A stretch of DNA of 45,712 nt from NCBI RefSeq assembly GCF_024345185.1, contig NZ_BROB01000021.1, positions 1 through 45,712 of the forward strand, given 5' to 3'. Of the stretch, positions 34,011 to 43,246 are shown piece by piece. The notes under the pieces were generated by a model that saw only the letters and a program-made list of their open reading frames with translations, searched no databases and was not told where the DNA came from. The stretch's first letter is position 1; each line of letters opens with the position of its first letter. This stretch comes from Levilactobacillus humaensis (GTDB lineage Bacteria > Bacillota > Bacilli > Lactobacillales > Lactobacillaceae). A program made the position numbers and the translations under genes.

Positions 34011-35912
34011 ATGGCATTTCAACGTTATATCTACTCTCACACGAATCCAATTACCTTCTGGTCGGCCGGGCTCATCATTCTCGGCTTCCTAAACACCTGG
34101 TTCACCCACGTCCCTTATGTAACCGATACGGCGTGGATCATTGCCTCTATCATCGCCGCAGCCCCCATTGTTCTCCGGACCATCAGTGCCCTGCGTGCCA
34201 AGGTTTTCAGCATTGAACTTCTAGTCGGCATCGCCGTTATCGGGGCCTTCGCCATCGGTGAATTTGAGGAATCGGCCATCGTGACGTTCCTCTTTCTCTT
34301 CGGGTCCTACCTCGAACAAAAGACGTTGGCCAAGACGCGTGGCGCTATCCAGTCCCTCACTGAAATGGCCCCAACCACGGCACTTCTGGTCAGTAACGAC
34401 GGTGCAACTGAAGAAGTTGATGTCGATGACCTCGAGGAAGGTAACGTCGTTTTAGTTAAGGCCGGTGGCCAAGTGCCCGTCGATGGGAAAATCGTTGATG
34501 GTTCTGGCTATGTGAATGAATCCTCCATCACCGGTGAATCTCGCCCCTTAAATAAGCACAACGGGGATAGCGTCTACTCCGGCGCCATTGTTGAAAGTGG
34601 CACGTTGCAGGTCGAGGCCACCCAAGTCGGGGATGAAACAACCTTCTCTAAGATTATCGAACTGGTCGAAGAAGCCCAAGACACCAAGTCCCCTGCCGAA
34701 AAATTTATTGATAAATTTGCCCAGTACTACACGCCAGCTGTCCTGGTAATTGCCATTCTGGTCTTTGCCTTCTCCCAAAACCTCCGGCTCGCCATCACGG
34801 TGCTGGTTCTCGGATGTCCTGGTGCCTTGGTTATCGGTGCCCCCGTTTCCAACGTTGCCGGGATTGGTAACGGCGCGAAAAATGGGATCCTCATCAAGGG
34901 TGGAGACGTCGTGGACAGCCTAGCCAAGGTCGATACATTAGTCTTTGACAAAACTGGTACTCTGACAACTGGCAAGATGGACGTCGCTAGCCTCAAGCGT
35001 TACACCGATGACGACCAGCTCTTAGGTGCCGTCGCGCAGGTCGAACAGACCTCCGATCACCCCTTAGCCACCGCCATTAGCCAGCACTTAGCCGCTCACG
35101 TCGCTGCAAACGCTGGTAAGATGACCACTGAAACTATCAAGGGTCGCGGGATGGTTGGGCAGTGGCACAATACCCCCCTTTACGTCGGAAATGCTGCCCT
35201 CTTAAAGGACAACGGAATTGACTTAACTGCCGCTCAACTCACTGACCTCCATACCCTGCAAGACGACGGCCAATCAACGGTCCTCGTCGGTTACCAAGGC
35301 CAATTAGCCGCGATTCTCGGTGTCGCTGACACGGTTCGTCCAGAGGTGCCAGCCGCTCTGGCTGCCCTCAAGCGTCAGGGGATCAAGCGCCTCGTGATGT
35401 TAACCGGTGACAACCAAGCCACGGCTCAGGCCGTCGCTGAATCCCTAGGAATCGATGAAGTTCACGCCGACCTCCTGCCAAGTGACAAGGTCACCTTCGT
35501 CAAGAAGTTCCAAGATATGGGTCGTAACGTCGCCTTCGTTGGGGATGGGATTAACGACAGTCCTTCCTTAGCCACCGCCAACATCGGAATTGCCATGGGT
35601 GGTGGGACCGATGTCGCCATCGAAACAGCCGATGTGGTCCTGATGCAGTCCAGCTTCACCGCGTTGAACCATGCGATTGGCTTAGCCAAGAAGACCTCGG
35701 CCAACACCAAGGAGAACATCTTCATCGCGATTGCCACAGTGGTCTTCCTGTTAATCGGATTAGTCTATGGCTACATCTACATGGCCAGTGGAATGTTCGT
35801 TCACGAAGCCTCAATCCTCGTCGTTATCTTCAACGCCATGCGGCTGATTGGTTACCGGCCACGGTTAAACAAACCGACCCCGGAACCCGTTCAACAACTC
35901 GCCACTAACTAA
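34011..35912 (+). CDS. P1B-type heavy-metal-transporting ATPase
   Basis: 633 residues. Motifs: TGES, phosphorylation Asp313 in DKTGTLTTGK, GDGINDSPSLATANIGIAMGGGTDVAIETADVVL, and the P1B His-Pro pair in SDHPLATAI. The transmembrane metal site reads Cys269-Pro-Gly where zinc, cadmium, lead or copper pumps usually have CPC. No N-terminal HMA or His-rich domain is present; the N-terminus starts directly with membrane spans. It is thus an exporter of an undetermined metal. It is monocistronic with an Flp-type box upstream, like the CopZ-like chaperone gene, which could be its partner. Confidence 0.92.
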   Translation: MAFQRYIYSHTNPITFWSAGLIILGFLNTWFTHVPYVTDTAWIIASIIAAAPIVLRTISALRAKVFSIELLVGIAVIGAFAIGEFEESAIVTFLFLFGSYLEQKTLAKTRGAIQSLTEMAPTTALLVSNDGATEEVDVDDLEEGNVVLVKAGGQVPVDGKIVDGSGYVNESSITGESRPLNKHNGDSVYSGAIVESGTLQVEATQVGDETTFSKIIELVEEAQDTKSPAEKFIDKFAQYYTPAVLVIAILVFAFSQNLRLAITVLVLGCPGALVIGAPVSNVAGIGNGAKNGILIKGGDVVDSLAKVDTLVFDKTGTLTTGKMDVASLKRYTDDDQLLGAVAQVEQTSDHPLATAISQHLAAHVAANAGKMTTETIKGRGMVGQWHNTPLYVGNAALLKDNGIDLTAAQLTDLHTLQDDGQSTVLVGYQGQLAAILGVADTVRPEVPAALAALKRQGIKRLVMLTGDNQATAQAVAESLGIDEVHADLLPSDKVTFVKKFQDMGRNVAFVGDGINDSPSLATANIGIAMGGGTDVAIETADVVLMQSSFTALNHAIGLAKKTSANTKENIFIAIATVVFLLIGLVYGYIYMASGMFVHEASILVVIFNAMRLIGYRPRLNKPTPEPVQQLATN

Positions 35913-35925
35913 AACCATGCAACTC

Positions 35926-35966
35926 AAAAATGACCGCTCATCATCACTGACGAGCGGTCATTTTAT
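35926..35966. terminator. Bidirectional terminator
   Basis: AAAATGACCGCTC pairs with GAGCGGTCATTTT, between the P1B ATPase and the convergent secreted protein gene. Confidence 0.9.
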
Positions 35967-35996
35967 TATTAGCTATTTTATAAGAACGGAGGTTGT

Positions 35997-36803
35997 TTAC
36001 TTCTTAGCAAACGTCCACTTAGCAGCTGGTGCAACGCCGGCCTTAGTGGAGATAACCTTGTTCTTAGCGTTAACGATCTTGAACTTCTTAGCAGAAGTGA
36101 ACCGTAAGTAAACGGTCTTCTTGCTCTTAGAGTTCTTAGGTGCGTAAGTAATCTTCCAGAACGTTGGGGTCTTAGCAGAAACACTGTAAGTTGCGTAAGA
36201 CGTTAAGGTCTTAACTTTCTTACCATTCTTGTAAAGGTATTGGTTTAAACCAGTCTTTTGGCTAAACTTCCAAACTTGAGAATACTTGTTAGCCGTGTTG
36301 GACTTCCAAGTACCCGTTGGGGTCTTAACCGTAAACTTAGCGGCACTCTTCTTAGCCGTCGTGGTCTTCTTGGCAGTCGTCTTCTTAGTCGTCGTAGTCT
36401 TCTTAGCAGTGGTCTTCTTCGTTGTGGTTGCAGCAGCCTTCTTGGCTTCAACGCGGATGATCCGGTAGAAGGACGTCTTGGACTTCGTTGCGTAGACGTA
36501 AACGTTACTGTTCTTCTTCAAAGACTTGGCTAACTTAACCGTGTACTTACCGGTCTTGCTAGAAGCCTTAGCGCTACCTAAGTTCTTCTTGGCATTCTTA
36601 GTTGCCTTGATGGTAATCTTAGAGCCCTTTGTGGCCTTCCCCGTTACCTTCTTGGAAGAACTGTAAATTGCGTTGACACTCAAACTAGGTCCAACATGTG
36701 CGGCATGTGCCGTCACAACAGAGTTAACTGCCGTAGCTGGAACAACGGCCCCTACTGTTGCCAATGTTACTAACCCAGTCAAAGCCACCATAAATTTTTT
36801 CAT
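35997..36803 (-). CDS. Secreted Lys/Thr-rich cell-surface protein
   Basis: 268 residues. The signal peptide (MKKFMVALTGLVTLATVGAV..) ends near residue 34 (AHA). An Ig-like or adhesion-type domain (~40-120; GKATKGSKITIKATKNAKK, GKYTVKLAKSLKKN) is followed by a low-complexity linker of KKTT/AKK units (~122-152) and a C-terminal domain (~153-268; GTWKSNTANKYSQVWKFSQKTG). No LPXTG, LysM or other anchor is seen, and the high lysine content may hold it to the anionic wall. Function unknown. The ATG follows AAGGGG. It is convergent with the P1B ATPase. Confidence 0.8.
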   Translation of the reverse strand: MKKFMVALTGLVTLATVGAVVPATAVNSVVTAHAAHVGPSLSVNAIYSSSKKVTGKATKGSKITIKATKNAKKNLGSAKASSKTGKYTVKLAKSLKKNSNVYVYATKSKTSFYRIIRVEAKKAAATTTKKTTAKKTTTTKKTTAKKTTTAKKSAAKFTVKTPTGTWKSNTANKYSQVWKFSQKTGLNQYLYKNGKKVKTLTSYATYSVSAKTPTFWKITYAPKNSKSKKTVYLRFTSAKKFKIVNAKNKVISTKAGVAPAAKWTFAKK

Positions 36804-37224
36804 TGTTTTCCTGACCCCTTAGTTGTCCGACGGAAGCCCGCCAGAACAGTATTTTCTAACCGACTGTTAGTATACCAGAAATCCCTGGAAACGGTTCAGA
36901 TCCGCCATCAAATTTATCGTTTTTTAATAACACTTAAAATTAACCTTATATAAAATTTTCAATAGCCAACGTTACCCCCGTTTGCGGGCCCGATTAGCGA
37001 GTCATTCTTCGTTACTTCTAATGATGATTCTGCTAAACTGTCCGTGACAGCGATTTCATTGACCGAGACCTGCGAAACCTGTTTTCATGATCAATTCGAC
37101 CAAATCATTTCATTTTCATAAAATGTGAAAGCTGCTGTAAACGTTGTTTTCACTGTATTGCAACCGGTTGTCTTTATTTTAATTTCTTGCTTTAAAAACG
37201 GTCGCGTTTCACTGAAAACTAGCG
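36804..37224. other. Gene-free spacer between the secreted protein gene and zwf
   Basis: About 420 bp, AT-rich, no gene seen. It includes a weak cre-like TGTAAACGTTGTTT near 37136 and the upstream regions of the two divergent genes. Confidence 0.4.
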
Positions 37225-37375
37225 TATAATGAGCTTCAGAAGTGTTCTAGACACACCGTCTGGACAAATCACGGATCCCGGCACCGGCACTGACCCGGGA
37301 GAGCAACGCGTGCACCGCCGATTTTCTTTGACAGACACACTAACGGATTTTATAAATTTAAGGAGTGACGATCTC
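37225..37375 (+). promoter_or_regulatory. zwf -10 and long leader
   Basis: TATAAT at 37225-37230 starts a leader of about 145 nt. The leader is much richer in G+C than the surrounding spacer and foldable (CCCGG/CCGGG and AGAC/GTCT stems). A good-looking TTGACA-N17-TATAAA at 37328-37356 would start transcription inside the ribosome site, so it is probably fortuitous or minor. No known riboswitch is recognised. Confidence 0.35.
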
Positions 37376-38863
37376 TTGGCAACTGAACGCAAAGCTGTAT
37401 TCTTATTCTTCGGGGGTACCGGTGACTTAGCTTACCGGAAACTCTATCCAAGTCTCTTTAACCTGTACCGTAAAGGTAACTTACGGTCTCATTTCGCTGT
37501 AATTGGGACTTCACGGCAAAAAATGGACGACGAAAAGTTCCGCGAAGCCATCAAAAAGTCTTTAGCGGATAGTGGTAATCGGACTGACTCCAAAGAAGCC
37601 ACCGATTTCGTTTCCCACTTCTACTACCAAGACCATGATGTGACCAACGCAGCCCACTACTCCGTCTTGAAGGAACTTATCGAAAAACTCGATAAGAAGT
37701 ACAAGGCAGAAGGCCACCGGATTTTCTACCTATCAATGGCCCCTCAATTCTTCGGTACGATTGCCCAAGACTTAAAGACCCAAGGCTTGTTGTCAGATGG
37801 CCCAGATGTCTTCAACCGTCTGGTCATCGAAAAGCCATTCGGCCGCGACTACGATTCCGCAAAACAATTAAACGATGCCCTGAGCCAATCCTTTGATGAA
37901 AACCAAATCTTCCGAATTGACCACTACTTGGGTAAGGAAATGATTCAAAACATCGAAGCCCTGCGCTTCGGTAACACCTTAGTTGAATCCCTCTGGAACA
38001 ACCGGTACATCGACAACATCCAAGTGACGCTGTCCGAAAAGCTGGGGGTTGAAGAACGGGCCAACTACTACGACAACAGTGGGGCCTTACGTGACATGGT
38101 TCAGAACCATATCATGCAAATCGTTTCCCTGTTAGCCATGGAACAACCTGTTGCCTTCACGGATACCGATATCCGAGCTGAAAAGGTCAAGGCTTTACGG
38201 AGTCTGCGTGTTTACAACGTTGCCGACGCCGCAACCAACTTCGTTCGTGGCCAATACGGTGCCATCAACGACCAAGCCGACTACCGTCACGAAGACAACG
38301 TGCCTCACGACTCAACGACTGAAACTTTCGTTGCCGGGAAGCTCCTCTTTGACAACTACCGTTGGTCAGGGACCCCATTCTACATCCGGACTGGTAAGAT
38401 GTTAGCCGACAAGTTTACCCGTGTTGACGTTGTCTTCAAGCGTCCACTCGTCGACATCTTTGCCTTCCCACAGAGTAAGAACACGCCACTGGCTGCCAAC
38501 GTTTTGACGATCTTCGTTGAACCACACGCTGGGTTCTCCTTACAATTGAACGCCAAGACCAATGACACTGGCTTCTCTACGGAACCAATCAAGTTGGACT
38601 ATCTGGTTGATGCCGAAAAGTCTAAGGAAACGCCAGAACCTTACGAGCGTCTGTTACACGACGTCTTGAAGGGTGACGGGACCAACTTCTCCAGCTGGCC
38701 AGAAGTTTCTTACGCCTGGAAGTTCGTGGACCAAATCCGTCGTGTTTGGGACTTACAAGAACCACAATTCCCTAACTACACCCCACATTCAATGGGACCA
38801 GCCGCCGCTGAAGAACTCATTCAACGCGACCACCGTGAATGGATCTACCGTTTAAATAACTAG
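37376..38863 (+). CDS. zwf: Glucose-6-phosphate 1-dehydrogenase
   Basis: 495 residues from a TTG at 37376 placed 10 bp after AAGGAG; an in-frame upstream extension of 49 codons covers the leader and is not protein-like. It has the NADP-binding LFFGGTGDLAYRKLYPSLF, the catalytic RIDHYLGKE (His of the substrate site) and VIEKPFG. It oxidises glucose 6-phosphate to 6-phosphogluconolactone, the first step of the oxidative branch feeding the phosphoketolase pathway. gnd, the next dehydrogenase, lies 1.1 kb downstream. Confidence 0.95.
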   Translation: MATERKAVFLFFGGTGDLAYRKLYPSLFNLYRKGNLRSHFAVIGTSRQKMDDEKFREAIKKSLADSGNRTDSKEATDFVSHFYYQDHDVTNAAHYSVLKELIEKLDKKYKAEGHRIFYLSMAPQFFGTIAQDLKTQGLLSDGPDVFNRLVIEKPFGRDYDSAKQLNDALSQSFDENQIFRIDHYLGKEMIQNIEALRFGNTLVESLWNNRYIDNIQVTLSEKLGVEERANYYDNSGALRDMVQNHIMQIVSLLAMEQPVAFTDTDIRAEKVKALRSLRVYNVADAATNFVRGQYGAINDQADYRHEDNVPHDSTTETFVAGKLLFDNYRWSGTPFYIRTGKMLADKFTRVDVVFKRPLVDIFAFPQSKNTPLAANVLTIFVEPHAGFSLQLNAKTNDTGFSTEPIKLDYLVDAEKSKETPEPYERLLHDVLKGDGTNFSSWPEVSYAWKFVDQIRRVWDLQEPQFPNYTPHSMGPAAAEELIQRDHREWIYRLNN

Positions 38864-38873
38864 TTTTCTAACC

Positions 38874-38907
38874 GACAGGATTGGCCAATTGGTCAATCCT
38901 GTTTTTA
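38874..38907 (+). terminator. zwf terminator
   Basis: ACAGGATTG pairs with CAATCCTGT, then TTTTAT. It may serve the convergent GNAT gene too. Confidence 0.8.
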
Positions 38908-39354
38908 TTTGCTCAAAGGCGCTTTATCCATCCGAATGTGAGGACTCCCATGAAAATCAAATACCGGTCCCTGGGCGACATAACCAAACTTCTCATAAAA
39001 ACCTTGCTTGTCAATCTGGGCTTCGATCTGAATCACGTACCCAGAAAAATCATGGCGAATCTCTGCCTCAATCTGAGTCATCAATTGTCGACCAAGTCCC
39101 TGACCGCGAACTTCAGGGATTGTCAGAACTCGGCCAAAGGTCACGTGGTCACCTTCACGGAATACCCGAGCATAAGCCACCAGCCTTTCGCCCTGCATCC
39201 CCAAGATATGGTGGGCTACTGGATCAATCTCATCGATCTCTTGGTAAGGCCGGGTCTGTGCAACAACAAACGTCCTAATACGTTCATATGAAGTCTTATA
39301 AAGTTCTGAAGCCGATAACCCTTCAAGGGTAGAACCGCGCCATTTAATCATCAT
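38905..39354 (-). CDS. GNAT-family N-acetyltransferase
   Basis: 149 residues. The acetyl-CoA loop is visible in VLTIPEVRGQGLGRQLMTQIEAEI (Q/RxxGxG/A motif), and GFYEKFGYVAQGPVFDFHGSPHIRMDK resembles the ElaA/phosphinothricin-type GNAT C-terminus. The substrate is unknown. The ATG (two in a row, 39352 and 39349) follows AAGGTGATAA. It is divergent from the MarR-family gene, sharing an 80-bp promoter region, so the MarR protein may regulate it. Confidence 0.88.
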   Translation of the reverse strand: MMIKWRGSTLEGLSASELYKTSYERIRTFVVAQTRPYQEIDEIDPVAHHILGMQGERLVAYARVFREGDHVTFGRVLTIPEVRGQGLGRQLMTQIEAEIRHDFSGYVIQIEAQIDKQGFYEKFGYVAQGPVFDFHGSPHIRMDKAPLSK

Positions 39355-39434
39355 TTATCACCTTTTCGTGTGTTATAATATAGGGACCATCATCCCACTT
39401 TTTAATTTCATATGCAACTATATCAGGAGGAAAA

Positions 39435-39860
39435 ATGCCAAATTCATTTCGAAGTATCGGTCTCATCGCCCGGGCAACCTCGGACGTCGGTAATCATCTT
39501 TTTCAGAAGGATGATCTGCAAAACAGCCAGTTCATCTATCTGATGCGAATCAATGAACACCCCGGGATCACACAAACCGAACTGGCCAGTCAACTCCACG
39601 TGGACCCTTCAACCTGCCTGCGCGTTGTTCGCCGGCTCATCACCCACGATTACGTTGCGCGCCAGACGGACAGTACCAATAAAAAGGCGCGTCCCCTTGT
39701 GGTCACTGCCAAGGGTCGTGCCATCTATTCGGAACTAGAAGCCTATGAACAACAAATCCTCGCCATCGGTACAGCCGGACTTTCAGACGGAGAAAAACTC
39801 ATTCTAGAAGAACTTTTAGCCAAGGTTGCCCACAACATTCGGAACTATCAGACCGAGTAA
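39435..39860 (+). CDS. MarR-family transcriptional regulator
   Basis: 141 residues. Winged helix-turn-helix with HPGITQTELASQLHVDPSTCLRVVRRLITHDYVARQTDSTNKKARPLVVTAKG (recognition helix and wing). Members repress efflux, stress or catabolic genes and release DNA on binding phenolic or oxidant ligands. The ligand here is unknown. Ribosome site TCAGGAGG. Divergent from the GNAT gene. Confidence 0.92.
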   Translation: MPNSFRSIGLIARATSDVGNHLFQKDDLQNSQFIYLMRINEHPGITQTELASQLHVDPSTCLRVVRRLITHDYVARQTDSTNKKARPLVVTAKGRAIYSELEAYEQQILAIGTAGLSDGEKLILEELLAKVAHNIRNYQTE

Positions 39861-40012
39861 GCGTTTACTAATGCTGATAAAAGAAATTTTTTTACAAAAA
39901 TAAATATTTTTTGAAAAAAAGTAGTCAAAATAGTTTAATTTCCTATTGTTCAATGCTACACTAGGAGATGGAAAATTCGAATCTAATTTCAATCAGAAAA
40001 GGAAGGTTTCTA

Positions 40013-41452
40013 ATGGCAGAAAAAGCTAACATTGGTGTTGTTGGTATGGCAGTTATGGGTAAGAACCTTGCCCTTAACATCGAAAGTCGCGGCTACACAG
40101 TCGGGATCTTCAACCGTTCCGAAAGCAAGACTAAACAAGTCATGCAAGACCACAGTGAAAAGAAATTAATCCCTAGTTACAATGTAGAAGACTTCGTTAA
40201 GTCTTTGGAAACACCTCGTCGGATTCTTTTGATGGTTAAGGCTGGTAAGCCAACCGATGCCGTCATTCAAGAACTCTTACCCCTGCTTGACAAGGGTGAC
40301 GTGTTAATCGATGGTGGGAACACGAACTTCCACGACACGATTGCACGGAATGCTGAACTGGACAAGTCCGGTATCAACTTCATCGGGATGGGTGTTTCCG
40401 GTGGTGAACTGGGTGCCTTACAAGGACCTTCCTTGATGCCTGGTGGCCAAAAGGAAGCCTACGACTTAGTTGCCCCAATCTTGGAACAAATCTCTGCTAA
40501 GGCAGAACAAGATGGCAAGCCATGTGTTACCTACATCGGGCCTAACGGTGCCGGTCACTACGTAAAGATGGTCCACAACGGTATCGAATACGGTGATGAA
40601 GAGCTGATCGATGAAGCTTACAACATCATGCGTAACGTTGCTGGTATTTCAGTTGATGATATGGCTGACATCTTCAAAGACTGGAACAAGGGCGAACTTG
40701 ACAGTTACTTGATCGAAATCACCGCTGACATCTTGACTCGTAAAGATGACTTAGGCGACGACAAGAGCAAGCCTATTGTTGACATGATCTTAGACCGTGG
40801 GAACAACAAGGGTACTGGTAAGTGGAGTTCAGAAGATGCTTTGAACATTCAAGTACCTCAATCTGTTATCACTGAATCCGTCTACGCTCGTTACATCTCA
40901 ATGATGAAGGACGAACGTGTGAAGGCTTCTAAGGCCTTACCAGCTGCTGCAAAGCAAGGTAACGCTGACTTCGGTGACAAGACTGAATTCATCGAAAAGG
41001 TTCGTCAAGCCCTCTTCTTCGGTAAGTTGATGAGCTATGCTCAAGGTTTCGAACAACTCCGGATCGCTTCAGAATCTTACGATTGGGATCTCCAATTTGG
41101 TCAATTAGCACAAATCTGGCGTGGCGGCTGCATTATCCGGGCCCAATTCCTCCAGAACATTACGGATGCTTTTGACAAGGATCCTAAGTTGACCAACTTG
41201 CTGTTCGATGACTACTTCAAGGACATCGCCACTAAGTACCAAGAATCAATCCGCGACGTTGTCTCTGTAGCCGTTCAAGCTGGGATTCCAGTACCAGGTC
41301 TGTCTGCTTCAATTACCTACTACGACAGCTTCCGTGCTGAAGTCTTGCCAGCTAACTTGCTGCAAGCACAACGGGACTACTTCGGTGCTCACACGTACGA
41401 ACGTACTGACCGCCCAGGTAACTTCCACTACTCATGGTACGAAGAACAATAA
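40013..41452 (+). CDS. gnd: 6-phosphogluconate dehydrogenase, decarboxylating
   Basis: 479 residues from the ATG at 40013 behind AAAGGAAG; a longer reading frame from 39968 lacks a ribosome site. The NADP-binding motif is [20 protein letters not shown]. The substrate region has GGNTNFHDT, the signature [20 protein letters not shown] (Lys/Asn active site) and [13 protein letters not shown]. It converts 6-phosphogluconate to ribulose 5-phosphate and CO2 with NADP+ reduction, completing the oxidative branch begun by zwf. It is monocistronic with strong codon bias, so probably highly expressed. Confidence 0.97.
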   Translation: MAEKANIGVVGMAVMGKNLALNIESRGYTVGIFNRSESKTKQVMQDHSEKKLIPSYNVEDFVKSLETPRRILLMVKAGKPTDAVIQELLPLLDKGDVLIDGGNTNFHDTIARNAELDKSGINFIGMGVSGGELGALQGPSLMPGGQKEAYDLVAPILEQISAKAEQDGKPCVTYIGPNGAGHYVKMVHNGIEYGDEELIDEAYNIMRNVAGISVDDMADIFKDWNKGELDSYLIEITADILTRKDDLGDDKSKPIVDMILDRGNNKGTGKWSSEDALNIQVPQSVITESVYARYISMMKDERVKASKALPAAAKQGNADFGDKTEFIEKVRQALFFGKLMSYAQGFEQLRIASESYDWDLQFGQLAQIWRGGCIIRAQFLQNITDAFDKDPKLTNLLFDDYFKDIATKYQESIRDVVSVAVQAGIPVPGLSASITYYDSFRAEVLPANLLQAQRDYFGAHTYERTDRPGNFHYSWYEEQ

Positions 41453-41464
41453 ATCTTTAAACCT

Positions 41465-41493
41465 AAAAAAGACGCCCTCGCGACGTCTTTTTT
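41465..41493 (+). terminator. gnd terminator
   Basis: AAAAAAGACG pairs with CGTCTTTTTT. Confidence 0.85.
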
Positions 41494-41522
41494 CGTTCAT
41501 TTAATTCGGCGTTAATCCCTGT

Positions 41523-41786
41523 TTATTGGCGCGTATGGCCCCCGTAAGTTCGACCGGTGAGTTTATCTGTTAAGGACATTTGTAGGGCGTGGAGGCTTTC
41601 CCAGTGGTCAATTTCGCTGGCTAAACCAGCTTCCCACGCTGACTTCTCACGACTCTTGGCAATGAAGTGATCCCAATTGGAATCGGCCGTATCGCGGTCT
41701 TTCATCTGCCGCCAATGAGACCACTCATTGAGGTGGTCGGCTAGCACTTGCAGGTCCTTCGGATCTAAGAGTAGTTTTTCAGTCAT
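41523..41786 (-). CDS. Small conserved-looking protein, unknown
   Basis: 87 residues with ATG behind AGGAGG (spacing 8). The product is Trp/His/Asp rich (HLNEWSHWRQMKDRDTADSNWDHF) and predicted helical and cytosolic. I do not recognise a family. It is a stand-alone gene between gnd and 42042, in the opposite direction to both. Confidence 0.65.
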   Translation of the reverse strand: MTEKLLLDPKDLQVLADHLNEWSHWRQMKDRDTADSNWDHFIAKSREKSAWEAGLASEIDHWESLHALQMSLTDKLTGRTYGGHTRQ

Positions 41787-42041
41787 TGGAAGTTCCTCCT
41801 TTTTTTAGATAAAGCTAATAGTCATCAGTTGATTTTGTTTATAGATATAGTGTAACAAAGTTAACACCCTATGACAATAGTTTTCAGAAAAAAGTTGTGA
41901 CTCACCAGCGAAATCCCAGCCGCACCGAAAAAATTTCACCAGTTTACTTTACCCGTGTGTAAAGTGTGCCATAATAAAGGTAGCGCACCGATCGACATGA
42001 CCGATACCAATTGAAACTTAGACTTTGAGGAGGTCACCATT

Positions 42042-42389
42042 TTGCAAAACCCAGATTTATCAATCACTGACCTGGATGAACACGCTCAGTCAACCGCATT
42101 GACCGACTTCGTCCACTTTTACATTGCGCACTACCGCAAGAACGACTTGGAAATCTTGTCTCAGTATAAGGTGGACTACGTGATGAACGACGTTAACCAG
42201 TACCTGTACGCTAACCAGTCGTTCAGCCCAGAACAACTCGCTGCTGGGGTGTTGCAGTATAAGCAATCGTCATTCATTGAGATTTTAAAGACTATCGGTT
42301 TATCATTTACCGACAATGGTGCCCTGAAGGATAACACTTGGGAAGGCTGGTACACCCAGCAATACGCCAAGGTACAACAAGGGATCTAA
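42042..42389 (+). CDS. Small cytosolic protein, unknown
   Basis: 115 residues from a TTG placed 8 bp after GAGGAGG. The sequence is helical and soluble, with LSQYKVDYVMNDVNQYLYANQ and FSPEQLAAGVLQYKQSSFIEILK segments. No family or catalytic motif is recognised. It is monocistronic with a strong terminator. Confidence 0.7.
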   Translation: MQNPDLSITDLDEHAQSTALTDFVHFYIAHYRKNDLEILSQYKVDYVMNDVNQYLYANQSFSPEQLAAGVLQYKQSSFIEILKTIGLSFTDNGALKDNTWEGWYTQQYAKVQQGI

Positions 42390-42420
42390 CTGAGAAGTCC
42401 GGTTTGTTTACCGGCCTAAA

Positions 42421-42460
42421 TAAGGGAGGCCCACCGATTAGCGGTGAGCCTCCCTTGCTG
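42421..42460. terminator. Bidirectional terminator
   Basis: AAGGGAGGC.CACCG pairs with CGGTG.GCCTCCCTT. It lies between convergent genes. Confidence 0.9.
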
Positions 42461-42477
42461 TATACTCATGTCAAATT

Positions 42478-43041
42478 TTAAAGTTTACCCACGAGATCGG
42501 TCCCTGGCTTCAGGGTACTTTCACCGGGATGCCAGTTGGCGGGACAGACGCGATCGCCGTGTTCGGCTACGAATTGGGCGGCCGTCAACGTCCGGAGAAT
42601 CTCCTCGGCGTTGCGACCAACCCCCATGTCATTGACGGTATAGGAACGAACACGCCCCTCCTCATCGAGGATGAAGACCCCACGGTAAGCTTGACCCGCC
42701 TGTTCGTCCAACACTTCGTAGTGTCGGGCAAGAACACCAGCTGGATCGGCAATCATCGGATAATCCACCTTACCAACCTCAGGACTCTGCGCGTGCCAAG
42801 CCTGGTGAACGAACTCCGTGTCCTCTGAAATACTGTAGATTTCAGCATTTAACTTCTGGAAGGCCGCATAATGATCGGCCAAGTCCCCCAATTCGGTCGG
42901 ACAGACAAAGGAAAAGTCCGCCGGATAGAAGAACAGAACCGACCAGTGATGCTGCAGGGTTGCCGGTGTGACCGGAATCACCTCGCCTGCTTGAAACGCG
43001 TTAACTTGAAAGTCGGGTAATGCAGTGCCAATAAAGTTCAT
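42478..43041 (-). CDS. ahpC: Peroxiredoxin (AhpC type)
   Basis: 187 residues from the ATG at 43041 behind GAGGGGAG. The peroxidatic Cys47 is in FVCPTEL and the resolving Cys166 in VCPANWHPG, so it is a typical 2-Cys AhpC reducing H2O2 and organic peroxides. No ahpF follows in the window; its reductase must be encoded elsewhere. A candidate PerR box overlaps the -35 region upstream. Confidence 0.95.
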   Translation of the reverse strand: MNFIGTALPDFQVNAFQAGEVIPVTPATLQHHWSVLFFYPADFSFVCPTELGDLADHYAAFQKLNAEIYSISEDTEFVHQAWHAQSPEVGKVDYPMIADPAGVLARHYEVLDEQAGQAYRGVFILDEEGRVRSYTVNDMGVGRNAEEILRTLTAAQFVAEHGDRVCPANWHPGESTLKPGTDLVGKL

Positions 43042-43083
43042 AATATTTGCTCCCCTCATTCTAAATAGTCATGGTTCACCCTC

Positions 43084-43124
43084 AGGATAACCGCTCACGG
43101 ACAACTAGTCAAGAATCATTCTAA
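43084..43124 (-). promoter_or_regulatory. ahpC promoter with PerR-like box
   Basis: Minus-strand TTGACT (43107-43112), 17-bp spacer, TATCCT (43084-43089). TTAGAATGATTCTTG (43110-43124) overlaps the -35 and matches the Per box TTATAATNATTATAA at most positions. PerR would repress until peroxide oxidises it. Confidence 0.6.
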
Positions 43125-43198
43125 ATTAAGTCAAATTTTATAAATATATTTTTAGTTCGTTATTATAATAATCATTCGATTTTCATTAAGCTAAAGGG

Positions 43199-43227
43199 TT
43201 GCAATTGCCATGAAAATCAGTTAAACT
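43199..43227 (+). promoter_or_regulatory. Promoter of the M-box transcript
   Basis: TTGCAA, 17-bp spacer, TAAACT, about 20 bp before the riboswitch. Confidence 0.5.
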
Positions 43228-43246
43228 GAACTTGTAAGATAAATTA

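Noticed and set aside
37328-37356. Perfect-looking promoter TTGACA-N17-TATAAA before zwf
   Set aside because: Its start point would fall in the Shine-Dalgarno, leaving no usable ribosome site; kept only as a possible minor promoter.
37229-37375. N-terminal extension of zwf by 49 codons
   Set aside because: No ribosome site at its start, composition unlike the enzyme, and the TTG at 37376 has AAGGAG and gives the family length.
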